NCBI RefSeq assembly: GCF_029428875.1 | Contig: NZ_JAJSOO010000001.1 | Location: 310,001-374,000 of the forward strand | Direction: 5' to 3' | DNA length: 64,000 bases | Source of the DNA: Streptomyces sp. JH34 | GTDB lineage: Bacteria > Actinomycetota > Actinomycetes > Streptomycetales > Streptomycetaceae | Shown here: positions 52,455 through 60,550 of the stretch, piece by piece | How the letters are laid out: every line of letters begins with the position of its first letter | How positions within the stretch are numbered: position 1 is the stretch's first letter | The notes under the pieces: generated by a model | What the model saw: only the letters and a program-made list of their open reading frames with translations | What the model was told of the DNA's origin: nothing | The model's database searches: none | Made by a program: the position numbers and the translations under genes

Positions 52455-52838
52455 TCAGCCGTTGCGCTGTGCCGAGGACCGGCGGCGCAGCACGAGGACG
52501 CCTGCGCCCGCGAGCAGCACCGCACCGGCCGCGGAACCGTACAGCGCGGTGCCACCTGCCTCGCCGGCCGGACGCTCGCCGGCGTCGACACCGCCGCGCG
52601 GTACGGCTCCGGCGGGCACGGACTCGGCCGGTACCGGGGTGGGCGACTCGGCGAGCTCGGTGGGTTCGGGCCTGGGGCTGACCCGCGAGGGCTCGGCCGC
52701 GGCTGAGGGCTCCGTCACACGCTCGGCGGGAGCCGCCGTGGGCGAGTCGTCGGCGACGGCAGCCGTCGACGGGAGCAGGACCGCGCCGATGGCGGCGGTG
52801 GCGAGGACCACGGTCCTCAGGGTCGGGCGAAGGGACAT
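52455..52838 (-). CDS. Small secreted, C-terminally anchored protein; possible sortase substrate
   Basis: 127 residues. Signal peptide 1-29 (ending AAVAD), then a 70-residue region rich in Pro, Glu, Ala and Ser, then a hydrophobic helix (GSAAGAVLLAGAGVLVL) and an RRR tail. This is the layout of a cell-wall sorting substrate, but no LPxTG or LAxTG is present. PRGGVDAG before the helix is a candidate non-canonical signal. It is adjacent to the class F sortase and to a two-component system. Function otherwise unknown. Confidence 0.75.
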   Translation of the reverse strand: MSLRPTLRTVVLATAAIGAVLLPSTAAVADDSPTAAPAERVTEPSAAAEPSRVSPRPEPTELAESPTPVPAESVPAGAVPRGGVDAGERPAGEAGGTALYGSAAGAVLLAGAGVLVLRRRSSAQRNG

Positions 52839-52939
52839 GAAGAACTCCGATTCCAGCTCGGCGTTGGTGGTGCCCGCGCACGGATGCGCGTCGGGCGCCG
52901 GGCATGCCCACAGACTGGAGTGAAGTTGTGAGGAAGCTG

Positions 52940-54961
52940 TCAGACCGCCGTGTTCATCGGATCAGGGCCGGACCGCGGCAGCCGCAGGGTGAAGACCGAC
53001 CCCTGGCCCACCGTGCTGGCCACGTCCACCGTCCCGCCGTGCGCCTCGACGAGTTTGCGGACGATCGCCAGCCCCAGGCCGCTGCCCCCTGTGCGCCGGC
53101 TGCGTGACTTCTCGGCACGCCAGAACCGGTCGAAGACGTACGTCAGGTCCTCCGGCGCGATTCCGCTGCCCGTGTCGGCGACCTCCAGCAGCACCTCTTC
53201 GTCCGCTCCCCCGGCCCCCGTGGCACCGGCGCGCAGCGTGACCCGGCCTCCGGCCGGCGTGTGGCGTACGGCGTTGGACACCAGATTGCCGATCGCCTGC
53301 CGCAGCCGGACCGGGTCGGCCTCGAGCCCGGGGACGGGTACATGCCCCTCCGGACCGGTCACGGTGAGGCTGACGCCGGCGGCGTCGGCCTGCGCCTGAT
53401 GGGCTGCCACGACATGGGCGAGCAGTTCCTCGATCCGCACCGGTTCGGGATGCAGGCGCAGCGCCCCGGCGTCGGCGGCCGACAGGTCCTGGAGGTCGTC
53501 GATGATGTGCTGCAACTGCACGGCCTCCTCCAGCAGCGAGGAGACGAACGTCGCGTCCGCATCGGCGATGCCGTCCTGTGCGCCCTCCAGCCATCCCCGG
53601 ATGTTGCTCAGCGGGGTGCGCAGTTCGTGCGCGACGTCGCTGACCATGGCCTTGCGCTGCTCCTCCATCCGGGCGCGGTGGGCGGACATGTCGTTGAATG
53701 CGGTGGCCAGCCGGCCGATCTCGTTGTCCGCGGCGACCACGACGTGCGACGGCGCCTCGCCGTCGCGCATACGCTGGGCCGCTCCCGTGAGGTCGTGGAG
53801 CGGCCGCACGAGCCGGACTCCCGCGAGCACCGAGGCGCCCACGGTGAGAGCGAGGACGAGCGCCGCGACCCCGGTGATCTTCGCCGTGTTCCCGGGGGAC
53901 AGGTCGAAGCCGGGGACCTCACCGCCGCCCGGGTCGCTGATGAAGAGCAGCGCGGGTGAGGCGACGTACGAACTGAGCTGCTCCTGGCGGGCGATGCCGA
54001 CGCAGGAGGCGATGTCGCGGTCGTTCTCGCCGTCGAGGGGTGCGGGCGTGGCCAACTCGGTCGGCATCGCCTCCCTCGGGACACTGACGCTCGGCACGGG
54101 CGTCGGCATGGGTACGGCGGACGCGGGAAAGGGCTCGTCGCCCGTCCTCCACGACAGGTCGAGATCGAGCTCAACGGGTTCGCGTCCCTGCCTGTCCAGG
54201 CAGGCGTTGACGAGTTCGTTGAGAGCGACGAGCGCCTTGGCCTCGGTCCCGGTGGGGCGGTCCAGTGCGTCCGTCGAACACCGGCTGCCGCTCAGACGGT
54301 CGGGGTCGTTGCCCACGACCTGGACGCGGGGCCGGCCGCTGGGACCCTCGACGACGTCGGAGGCTATACCGGACCGGCTGAGGCACTGCACCGCCTCGTC
54401 GGCGGTGCGCCGGAGCGACGTGCGCTCGGCCTCGGACAGTTCGAACGGTCCGACGGCCCGCGGGTCGACCCGGTCGGTCCCGGAGCGTTGCGCCCCGCCC
54501 GTTCCGGGATCCGCGACGGTCACCGAACCGGATCCCGCGCCGGAACCGGAGGAGACGTCGGCCACGGACAGCGGGTCCACGACCGCCGACGCCTGGGGAG
54601 GCAGCGCCGGTGGGGGCGGGGACGAGCCGGCGGAGTCCGCGAGTATCTGCCGGCTCTGCGTCGTCAGCGTGATCCTCCGGTCGGACGCGTCGGCCAGATC
54701 GTCCACCGTGGCGCCCACACCGTCCCAGGTGGGGTGCCGTGCCGCGTAGGCGAGCAGGGTGTCCAGGACACGGGTGTCGGCGGCGAGGTTGCGGCCCTGC
54801 TCCTGCTCGATCGCACCGGACGTGGTCTGCACGGCCAGCCACGCGGTCGCAGCCACCGAACAGGCGGCTACCAGCGCCGACACCGCCAGGAGCCTGCCGA
54901 GGAGGCTCTTGCGCAGCGGCAGCCGCAGGCGCTGCGCGGTCTTCTCAGCGCGCCGCGGCAC
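52940..54961 (-). CDS. Two-component sensor histidine kinase
   Basis: 673 residues. Two membrane helices (about 22-46 and 360-385) enclose a ~310-residue extracellular sensor of unknown type with Cys residues and a Gly/Ser-rich insert. A HAMP domain follows (VRPLHDLTGAAQRMR), then the H-box VSDVAHELRTPLSNIRGW, the N-box RQAIGNLVSNAVRHTP, and G-boxes DTGSGIAPEDL and GGSGLGLAIV. The start overlaps the regulator gene by 17 bp. The 3' end lies 101 bp from the sortase-substrate gene, so the system might respond to the cell envelope. Confidence 0.92.
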   Translation of the reverse strand: MPRRAEKTAQRLRLPLRKSLLGRLLAVSALVAACSVAATAWLAVQTTSGAIEQEQGRNLAADTRVLDTLLAYAARHPTWDGVGATVDDLADASDRRITLTTQSRQILADSAGSSPPPPALPPQASAVVDPLSVADVSSGSGAGSGSVTVADPGTGGAQRSGTDRVDPRAVGPFELSEAERTSLRRTADEAVQCLSRSGIASDVVEGPSGRPRVQVVGNDPDRLSGSRCSTDALDRPTGTEAKALVALNELVNACLDRQGREPVELDLDLSWRTGDEPFPASAVPMPTPVPSVSVPREAMPTELATPAPLDGENDRDIASCVGIARQEQLSSYVASPALLFISDPGGGEVPGFDLSPGNTAKITGVAALVLALTVGASVLAGVRLVRPLHDLTGAAQRMRDGEAPSHVVVAADNEIGRLATAFNDMSAHRARMEEQRKAMVSDVAHELRTPLSNIRGWLEGAQDGIADADATFVSSLLEEAVQLQHIIDDLQDLSAADAGALRLHPEPVRIEELLAHVVAAHQAQADAAGVSLTVTGPEGHVPVPGLEADPVRLRQAIGNLVSNAVRHTPAGGRVTLRAGATGAGGADEEVLLEVADTGSGIAPEDLTYVFDRFWRAEKSRSRRTGGSGLGLAIVRKLVEAHGGTVDVASTVGQGSVFTLRLPRSGPDPMNTAV

Positions 54962-55676
54962 GTGGTGCGCCCTTCAGCGGGTCCATGAGCTTGTAGCCGA
55001 CGCCGAAGACGGTGAGCAGCCGGACCGGACGCCTGGGAGCGCGTTCGATCTTCTTGCGGAGGTTCATGATGTGCACGTCGACCGTACGACTGCTGATGTA
55101 CCGGTCGAAGCCGTGGAGTTCGGCGAGCAGTTGCTCGCGGGTGAAGACGCGTTCGGGCTCGGCCGCCATCGTGGAGAGGAGGCGGAACTCCCCCGGTGTG
55201 CACTCGACCCCGACGCCGTCCACCGAGACCTCGTGGCGCGCGGCGTCGACGGCGAGAGTCCCCACCCGCAGCACCTGGCCGCCGTCTTCTCGTGCCCCCT
55301 CCCGGCGGGTGCGCCGCAGGAGGGTGCGGACCCGTGCCATGAGCTCCCGCGGGCTGTAGGGCTTCGTCATGTAGTCGTCCGCGCCCAGGTCGAGCCCCAG
55401 CAGCAGATCGTCCTCCGTGGCCCGGGCGGTGAGCATGAGGACCGCCACCTCACGCTGCTCGGCACGCAGGATGCGGACCACGTCGAGCCCGTCGGCCCGC
55501 GGCATCATGACATCGAGGACGAGCAGGTCGGGCGTCCCCCGCCTCGCCTGTTCCAGGGCGGAGAGGCCGTCGGACACCACCGTGACCGAGTGCCCCTCGC
55601 GTTCGAGGTACCGGCGGACCAACTCGGCCTGTTTCGCGTCGTCTTCCGCGACTATGACGTTTGCGCACACGTGCAC
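54945..55676 (-). CDS. OmpR-family response regulator
   Basis: 243 residues. The receiver has the acidic pair EDD near residue 11, the phosphoacceptor Asp in LLVLDVMMPRADG, and the Lys of MTKPYSP. The winged-helix output runs from about residue 135 to 235, with the RYISSRTVDVHIMNLRKKI recognition helix. It is the partner of the kinase encoded next. The start is ATG (MHVCANVIVAEDD). The 195-bp region upstream shows no gene. Confidence 0.93.
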   Translation of the reverse strand: MHVCANVIVAEDDAKQAELVRRYLEREGHSVTVVSDGLSALEQARRGTPDLLVLDVMMPRADGLDVVRILRAEQREVAVLMLTARATEDDLLLGLDLGADDYMTKPYSPRELMARVRTLLRRTRREGAREDGGQVLRVGTLAVDAARHEVSVDGVGVECTPGEFRLLSTMAAEPERVFTREQLLAELHGFDRYISSRTVDVHIMNLRKKIERAPRRPVRLLTVFGVGYKLMDPLKGAPRAAAR

Positions 55677-55871
55677 GATCGTAAGGGAGTCCCGTGTGCC
55701 GACGACCGCCCCCGGTCCGCCTTGCCGGGGCCGGGGCCACGGTCACCTGTCGCGTGCCGTGGCCCGTTCGCCCGTCGTTCCGGGGCCGGCACGCCCCGTC
55801 GGGACGGCCGGCAGCCCGGCGATGTGACCCGGAGCGGCCGTCCCGAAGGACACCGTGTCAGCCGGGCCGTG

Positions 55872-56264
55872 TCACCCGATTCGCCCTTCCGCCCGGCCGG
55901 TCGGGTCCGACTCCTCACGCACCGCCCGGGCTTCCTCGGTCCGCCCCAGGAGGAGCAGTTCCCGCTCGCACGCCTCCAGTGCTTTCAGCAGCAGTGCCGC
56001 CCGCTTCGGTTCGTCGTCGTTCATCCGCCGGGCCGCCGCGGCGGCCTCGGTCAGGACGGTCAGCCGGGTCTCCGCATCCCCCGGGACGACCGTGCCGTAC
56101 TCCAGGAGCGCCTGGGACAGGCGTGGCAGGTACACCGCCGGGTTCACCCGGGCGAGCAGACGATAGGCGTCGACGGCCTCGTGGACGTTGATGGTGCCGG
56201 ATCCGAGCAGCAGAGTCCGTGCTCGCAGTACCGCATCGTGATCGACGCTCTCCCTGTGATTCAT
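55872..56264 (-). CDS. Hypothetical helical protein
   Basis: 130 residues, no recognised family. VHEAVDAYRLLARVNPAVYLPRLSQALLEYG and KALEACERELLLLGRTEEARAVREE read as TPR-like helix pairs. It is a small soluble protein; the gene diverges from the polyprenyl synthase locus over a 366-bp region (56265-56630) in which I see no gene. That region has only a directly repeated TGTCAT (56347, 56361), of unknown meaning. Confidence 0.65.
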   Translation of the reverse strand: MNHRESVDHDAVLRARTLLLGSGTINVHEAVDAYRLLARVNPAVYLPRLSQALLEYGTVVPGDAETRLTVLTEAAAAARRMNDDEPKRAALLLKALEACERELLLLGRTEEARAVREESDPTGRAEGRIG

Positions 56265-56630
56265 GACGGTGATTCTGGAGCGACGGCAAGGCCTCCAACA
56301 AGGCTTGTCGGACGTGCTGTTCGTCCTACGAAAATGCCCTCTGACCTGTCATGATGGGTGTGTCATCACTCCTCTCGGGCCGGCCGCCGGGTCACGGTCC
56401 GCGGGATCGGCGCCCGACAGGACCTCCCCCTCCCCCGTCCGTTCGGCTCGATGACACGGGGACGGCGAGGTTTGGGCGTCGCGCACCCAGGGTGGGTGTG
56501 AACCGTACGACCGGGCGAAGCGCTCACTCGTTGGTGACTTCCGCCGTTCCCGTGCCGTGCGCGACCCGATCCTCAGGAGTGCGGCGCTTCGACCGGCGTC
56601 GCCGGGTTTCTGCGGGTGAGGGGAGACGGC

Positions 56631-56909
56631 ATGACGCGGGATGCGGGTTGGCGCACCGGGCCGGACGGGCGGGCCGTGCTGCTGGTGGCCGGGCTGGCGG
56701 ATCTGGCGGTGTCCACGGCGGGCTCGGTCCTGGGCACGGTACGTGGGTTGCTCCGGCGCTCCGACACCGCGGAACTGGCGGCGGAGGCCGAGCACGATCT
56801 GATCGCCAGGGGCCGTCTGGTGCTGGGCCGTTGGTCCACCGCTCCCCCGGCCCACCTCGAGGTTCTCGCTCGGGAAGCCCTCGTCCGGCGGGCCGCCGAT
56901 GACGCATGA
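56631..56909 (+). CDS. Small hypothetical protein upstream of the polyprenyl synthase
   Basis: 92 residues from the ATG after GAGGGGAGA. WRTGPDGRAVLLVAGLADLAVSTAGSVLGTVRGLLRR gives a possible amphipathic or membrane-binding helix; the rest is helical and Ala-rich. The stop lies 11 bp inside the next gene, so the two are translationally coupled, and the protein probably assists the prenyl synthase. Family unknown. Confidence 0.65.
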   Translation: MTRDAGWRTGPDGRAVLLVAGLADLAVSTAGSVLGTVRGLLRRSDTAELAAEAEHDLIARGRLVLGRWSTAPPAHLEVLAREALVRRAADDA

Positions 56910-57954
56910 CCGGTGGCACCCGGCCGAGTTCAAGGCGCGCGTCGACGACGTACTGCGACGGTACGTCGCCCAGGAGGCGGAGCAGTTCGCAGCCGTGGAC
57001 CCGGCGCTGGGTCCGGTCGCCGAGCAGTTGCAGTCCTCCGTGGCGCACGGGAAGAGGCTGCGGGCGGCGTTCTGCTACTGGGGCTGGCGGGCCGCCGGGC
57101 AGCCGGACGACGAGTCGCTCGTCCGGGCGGCGGCCTCGATGGAGTTGGTGCACGCCGCCGCGGTCGTCCACGACGACCTCATCGACGACAGTCCGCTGCG
57201 CCACGGGCGCCCCACCGCGCACATCGCCCTGCGTGGTGCCGTGCGCCGCCGCCCGCGTTCCGTCTCTGCCGGCAGGTCGCTGGCGATGCTCGTGGGCGAC
57301 CTGCTGATGGGGCTGGCGGGGCAGTTGTTCGCCACCAGTGGCCTGCCCGCGGCCTATCTCGCCCGGGCCCGCCCGCTGTGGTCGGCCCTGGCGCGGGACC
57401 TGATAGCCGGGGAGTGTCTGGAGATCCTGCGCACCGGGGCGCCTCCGGACACCGTCGAATCGTTGAAGGTGATCCGGTACAAGACCGCCAAGTACACTGT
57501 CGAGCAGCCCCTGTTGATCGGCGGCGCCCTCGCGGGAGCCGGTGACCGGGTGCGCTCCGGATACTCCGCGTACGGTCTGCCACTGGGCGAGGCGTTCCAG
57601 CTGCGGGACGATCTGCTCGGCCTGTTCGGGAGCCCCGAGGCCACCGGCAAGGCGAACACCGACGACCTGCGGGGCCGCCGGCCCACGGCCCTTCTCGCGG
57701 AGACCTGGCGTGTCGCCGACGACAGCGAACGGCGGCAGCTGCGTGCCCTCCTGGGGCGGCGTGATCCCGGCACGGACGGTCTGCACGCGGCTCGTGAGCT
57801 GATGCGCCGGCTCGACGCTCCCGACCGGGTCGAGAAGATGATCACCGAGCGGGTCGAGGAGGCCCTCGCCGCCCTGGACGGGCTCGCTCTGCCGACCCCC
57901 GCCACCACGGCTCTCACCGCGCTGGCGCACTCGGTCGCGGTCCGTGGGGCCTGA
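56899..57954 (+). CDS. Polyprenyl synthetase, E-type isoprenyl diphosphate synthase
   Basis: 351 residues. The first Asp-rich motif is VVHDDLIDDSPLRHGRPT, the second is EAFQLRDDLLGLFG, and HGKRLRAAFCYWGW binds IPP. The chain length cannot be read reliably; GGPP or a longer product are candidates. It is distinct from CrtE (41801) and lies in a three-gene set (small protein, synthase, Lcp/MpaB-like protein) that may make and oxidise a polyprenyl product. Confidence 0.9.
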   Translation: MTHDRWHPAEFKARVDDVLRRYVAQEAEQFAAVDPALGPVAEQLQSSVAHGKRLRAAFCYWGWRAAGQPDDESLVRAAASMELVHAAAVVHDDLIDDSPLRHGRPTAHIALRGAVRRRPRSVSAGRSLAMLVGDLLMGLAGQLFATSGLPAAYLARARPLWSALARDLIAGECLEILRTGAPPDTVESLKVIRYKTAKYTVEQPLLIGGALAGAGDRVRSGYSAYGLPLGEAFQLRDDLLGLFGSPEATGKANTDDLRGRRPTALLAETWRVADDSERRQLRALLGRRDPGTDGLHAARELMRRLDAPDRVEKMITERVEEALAALDGLALPTPATTALTALAHSVAVRGA

Positions 57955-58072
57955 TCACACGCGCGGCGGGCGGCACCGGCGTTCGTCGCCCGGCCGCTGT
58001 CGCTCTCCGTCCTCGGAACCACCGCGCCCCGTAGACGTCGTGCACCACCCACACAGCCCGAGGAGCCTCACC

Positions 58073-59245
58073 GTGCGCTACACCGAGTCGTCGTTGAACG
58101 CCCTGCGCCGGACTGGTGACGAACTCGCCGACGCCACCGTCGCCACCCTCTTCGAACGCGGGGAGGTGGGGAAGTTCAACACCCTGATGCGTTACGTCTC
58201 CACCGCCGGCGCTCCCCTGCCGGACGGCCTTCCCGACGTCGCCCGCGAGTACCTCGAGGTGACGGGCGCACCACCGGCCTGGGTCGACTGGGGTGAGATG
58301 GAGAAGGCCCGCCTGTTCTTCATCGACAACAACGTGCACATCTCCACCGCCCTGTCCTTCGCCTCCATGCCGGCGTGCTACGTCGTCCCCCACGTGGCGA
58401 AACTGCTGTCGGCCACCCACGGGCTCGACTACCCCTCGAAACGGATGGCGGAGACGGGCCAGTTCACCGTGCATCTGATGCAGCCGGACGCCTTCGAGTC
58501 CGGGGGCCGCTTCATCCCCGCCGCGCAGAAGGTACGCCTCCTCCACGCCTCCATCCGCCACCATCTGGAGCGTGAGGAGCGCTGGGACACCGCGGCCCTC
58601 GGAACGCCGATCTGCCAGGAGGACATGATCGGCGGTCAGATGTTCTTCTCCATGCTCGTCCTCGACAGCCTGCACCGCCTCGGGATCCACATGTCGGAGG
58701 AAGGCGCCCAGGCGTACTACTACGCCTGGCGCGTGGTCGGCGCCATGCTCGGTGTCGACCAGGACGCGGTACCCGGGACCCTCGAAGAGGCCCGCGGCTT
58801 CCTCGACCTCTACATGCTCCGGCACATGGGTCCGTCGCCGGAGGGCGCGCATCTGACACGCCAGCTCATCGACCTGTACGAGGAGGTCGTGCCGGGCACC
58901 TTCTTCGACCCGGTCGTGTCCGCCCTCATCCGGCACCTCGTCGGCGACACCTGCGGCGACTGGCTCGGCGTGCCCCGCACCTCGTGGGACACCGTCGTCA
59001 AGGCCGTGCCGCGTCTGATCGGCGTACTGGAGACCGTCGAGGACCGTTCACCGCTGGGAGCCTGGGCCCTGGACCGGCTCGGCCATCTCACGACCGTTCT
59101 CGAGCTGTCCTCGCTGACCCGCGGGCGCGTCATGCACTACGCCATCCCCGAACACCTCAGGAAGGACTACGGCGTCTCCAGCTCGGTACCCCGTACCGAG
59201 CGGTGGGTTCCACCGGCGGCCACGGTCCCGCAGGCAGGCGCCTAG
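58073..59245 (+). CDS. Oxygenase MpaB/latex-clearing-protein-like (DUF2236) protein
   Basis: 390 residues from the GTG after GAGGAG. AARLFFIDNNVHISTALSFASMP-type text near residues 80-105, and FFSMLVLDSLHRLGIHMSEEGAQAYYYAWRVVGAMLG, resemble the all-helical haem-binding core of rubber oxygenases (Lcp) and MpaB. These enzymes cleave C=C bonds of polyisoprenoids with O2. There is no signal peptide, unlike secreted Lcp, so it acts inside the cell, plausibly on a product of the adjacent prenyl synthase. The catalytic residues cannot be fixed without alignment. Confidence 0.8.
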   Translation: MRYTESSLNALRRTGDELADATVATLFERGEVGKFNTLMRYVSTAGAPLPDGLPDVAREYLEVTGAPPAWVDWGEMEKARLFFIDNNVHISTALSFASMPACYVVPHVAKLLSATHGLDYPSKRMAETGQFTVHLMQPDAFESGGRFIPAAQKVRLLHASIRHHLEREERWDTAALGTPICQEDMIGGQMFFSMLVLDSLHRLGIHMSEEGAQAYYYAWRVVGAMLGVDQDAVPGTLEEARGFLDLYMLRHMGPSPEGAHLTRQLIDLYEEVVPGTFFDPVVSALIRHLVGDTCGDWLGVPRTSWDTVVKAVPRLIGVLETVEDRSPLGAWALDRLGHLTTVLELSSLTRGRVMHYAIPEHLRKDYGVSSSVPRTERWVPPAATVPQAGA

Positions 59246-59339
59246 TACCGCCTCGGCCGACGTCGTCGTGCGGGTGCCGTGCGGTGACCGTGGGACCGGC
59301 GGTGGTCCGCCTGCTGAGGTCTTCGCCGTCCTGACCGGC

Positions 59340-59500
59340 TCAGCGGGCTCCCGCAGCCGCCAGTCGCGGGGAGCCGAGCAGCATCCGCTCGTGGCCGATC
59401 ACCGCACCCAGCGTTTCCGGGCCGGCTGCCCGGTTGAGCAGGAACAGCACGTCGCCCGGGACGCCGGCGGCGCGGGTCAGGAGGTCCTCACCCTGCGGAC
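59340..59500 (-). pseudogene. Remnant of a ketopantoate-reductase-like protein
   Basis: On the minus strand, LLTRAAGVPGDVLFLLNRAAGPETLGAVIG and HERMLLGSPRLAAAG, ending at TGA (59340-59342), read like the strand before the substrate cleft and the ERVLLGFP segment of ApbA/PanE-type reductases. The N-terminal Rossmann fold and the C-terminal domain are absent. Interpretation from pattern alone. The rest of the 59246-59900 gap shows no gene. Confidence 0.4.
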
Positions 59501-59900
59501 GAAAACTGCGGGCGCTCGTCGGCGGCGTTCCCGTTCCGCCGGATGACGGATCGGCGGGTCATGCCGGACACGGCCGGTACCAGGCCGGCCCGCCCGGGAG
59601 TGGCGTGGGGAGGGCCCCTGGCCATGCTGAGCGGGGCGGGGCCACGGGGCAGGTGTGACGGGAGAACACATCATCGCCGGTCAGAAGGCTGTTCCTGCCG
59701 CATGTACGGATGGGTGGTGGCCAGGAGGGGCGGGGTTGTGCCACGGTGGATGGACACGAGACCGTCCGGTGCCGCGGGTGCCGGACTTTGGGTTCTGGGC
59801 GTTGCCCCCTTCACGGGCTCCCGGCTCCCGCCATCGTCGTCACCCCTCAGAAGGGGCTTCGCCTTTGGGCTCACCACCCCGGAAGGGGGGCACGCCCATC

Positions 59901-60338
59901 ATGAACGTCACTACGCTGATCGACGCCACCAGTGCCACGATCATCCCGCACGGCGAGATCGACCACACCACCCTGCCCAAGCTCCGTGCCGTGGTCGCCG
60001 CACTGCCGCGGGACGTGGCCGAAGTGGTCTGGGACCTCAAGGACACGCCCTTCATCGACACCGCGGGCCTTCATCTGCTCGTCGATCCGCCGCCGGCCGA
60101 CGTCCCGCCGCGTCGGGCGACGGTGACCGGCATGCAGCCGCAGCCGCTGCGGGTGCTGCGCACGGCTGCGGAACTCTTCCCCACCCTCGAATTCGCCCGC
60201 CTGCTTCCCGAGGCCCGACAGCACGGAGCGGCGGCCCGACAGCGCCAGGTCCACGAGCACCGGGGGCCGGACACGCTCCGCAGCCGCCAGTGCAACGCTT
60301 CGGCCTCCACTGCGTCCACGGCGCACGCGTCACGGTGA
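59901..60338 (+). CDS. STAS-domain anti-sigma factor antagonist-like protein
   Basis: 145 residues from the ATG after GAAGGGGGG. ATIIPHGEIDHTTLPKLRAVVAALP and VVWDLKDTPFIDTAGLHLLV form the STAS fold. The phosphorylatable position, usually Ser in D-S-[AS]-G, is Thr (DTAGL), which kinases of this class can accept. The LVTG-like strand is replaced by a Pro-rich loop (DPPPADVPPRR). The C-terminal 45 residues are unconserved. It would release a sigma factor by binding an anti-sigma kinase; no partner is nearby. Confidence 0.8.
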   Translation: MNVTTLIDATSATIIPHGEIDHTTLPKLRAVVAALPRDVAEVVWDLKDTPFIDTAGLHLLVDPPPADVPPRRATVTGMQPQPLRVLRTAAELFPTLEFARLLPEARQHGAAARQRQVHEHRGPDTLRSRQCNASASTASTAHASR

Positions 60339-60455
60339 GCGGGACGGCGAAGGTGACCTCGGCCGACGGACGGCGAATGCCGGACGACGGTCGCCTGCCG
60401 CGGCCGGGCCGGGCCGTCGGCGGGTTGCCGACCTCCTGTGCCGTGGTGAGGTTCC

Positions 60456-60492
60456 GTGGTCCCGTGGAGCCCGGGCCGCTCTACGGGACCAC
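60456..60492. terminator. Hairpin between STAS and YeeE/TsuA genes
   Basis: A perfect 10-bp stem (gtggtcccgt / acgggaccac) enclosing a GC-rich inner loop, between convergent genes. Confidence 0.55.
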
Positions 60493-60550
60493 CTGACAAA
60501 GCCCTGCCAGGGAGCCCGTGACGCCGCCGGCCCTCCCTGGCCGGACCGGC

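Noticed and set aside
56347-56366. Direct TGTCAT repeats as an operator
   Set aside because: Two six-base repeats 14 bp apart are not distinctive and have no counterpart in the window.
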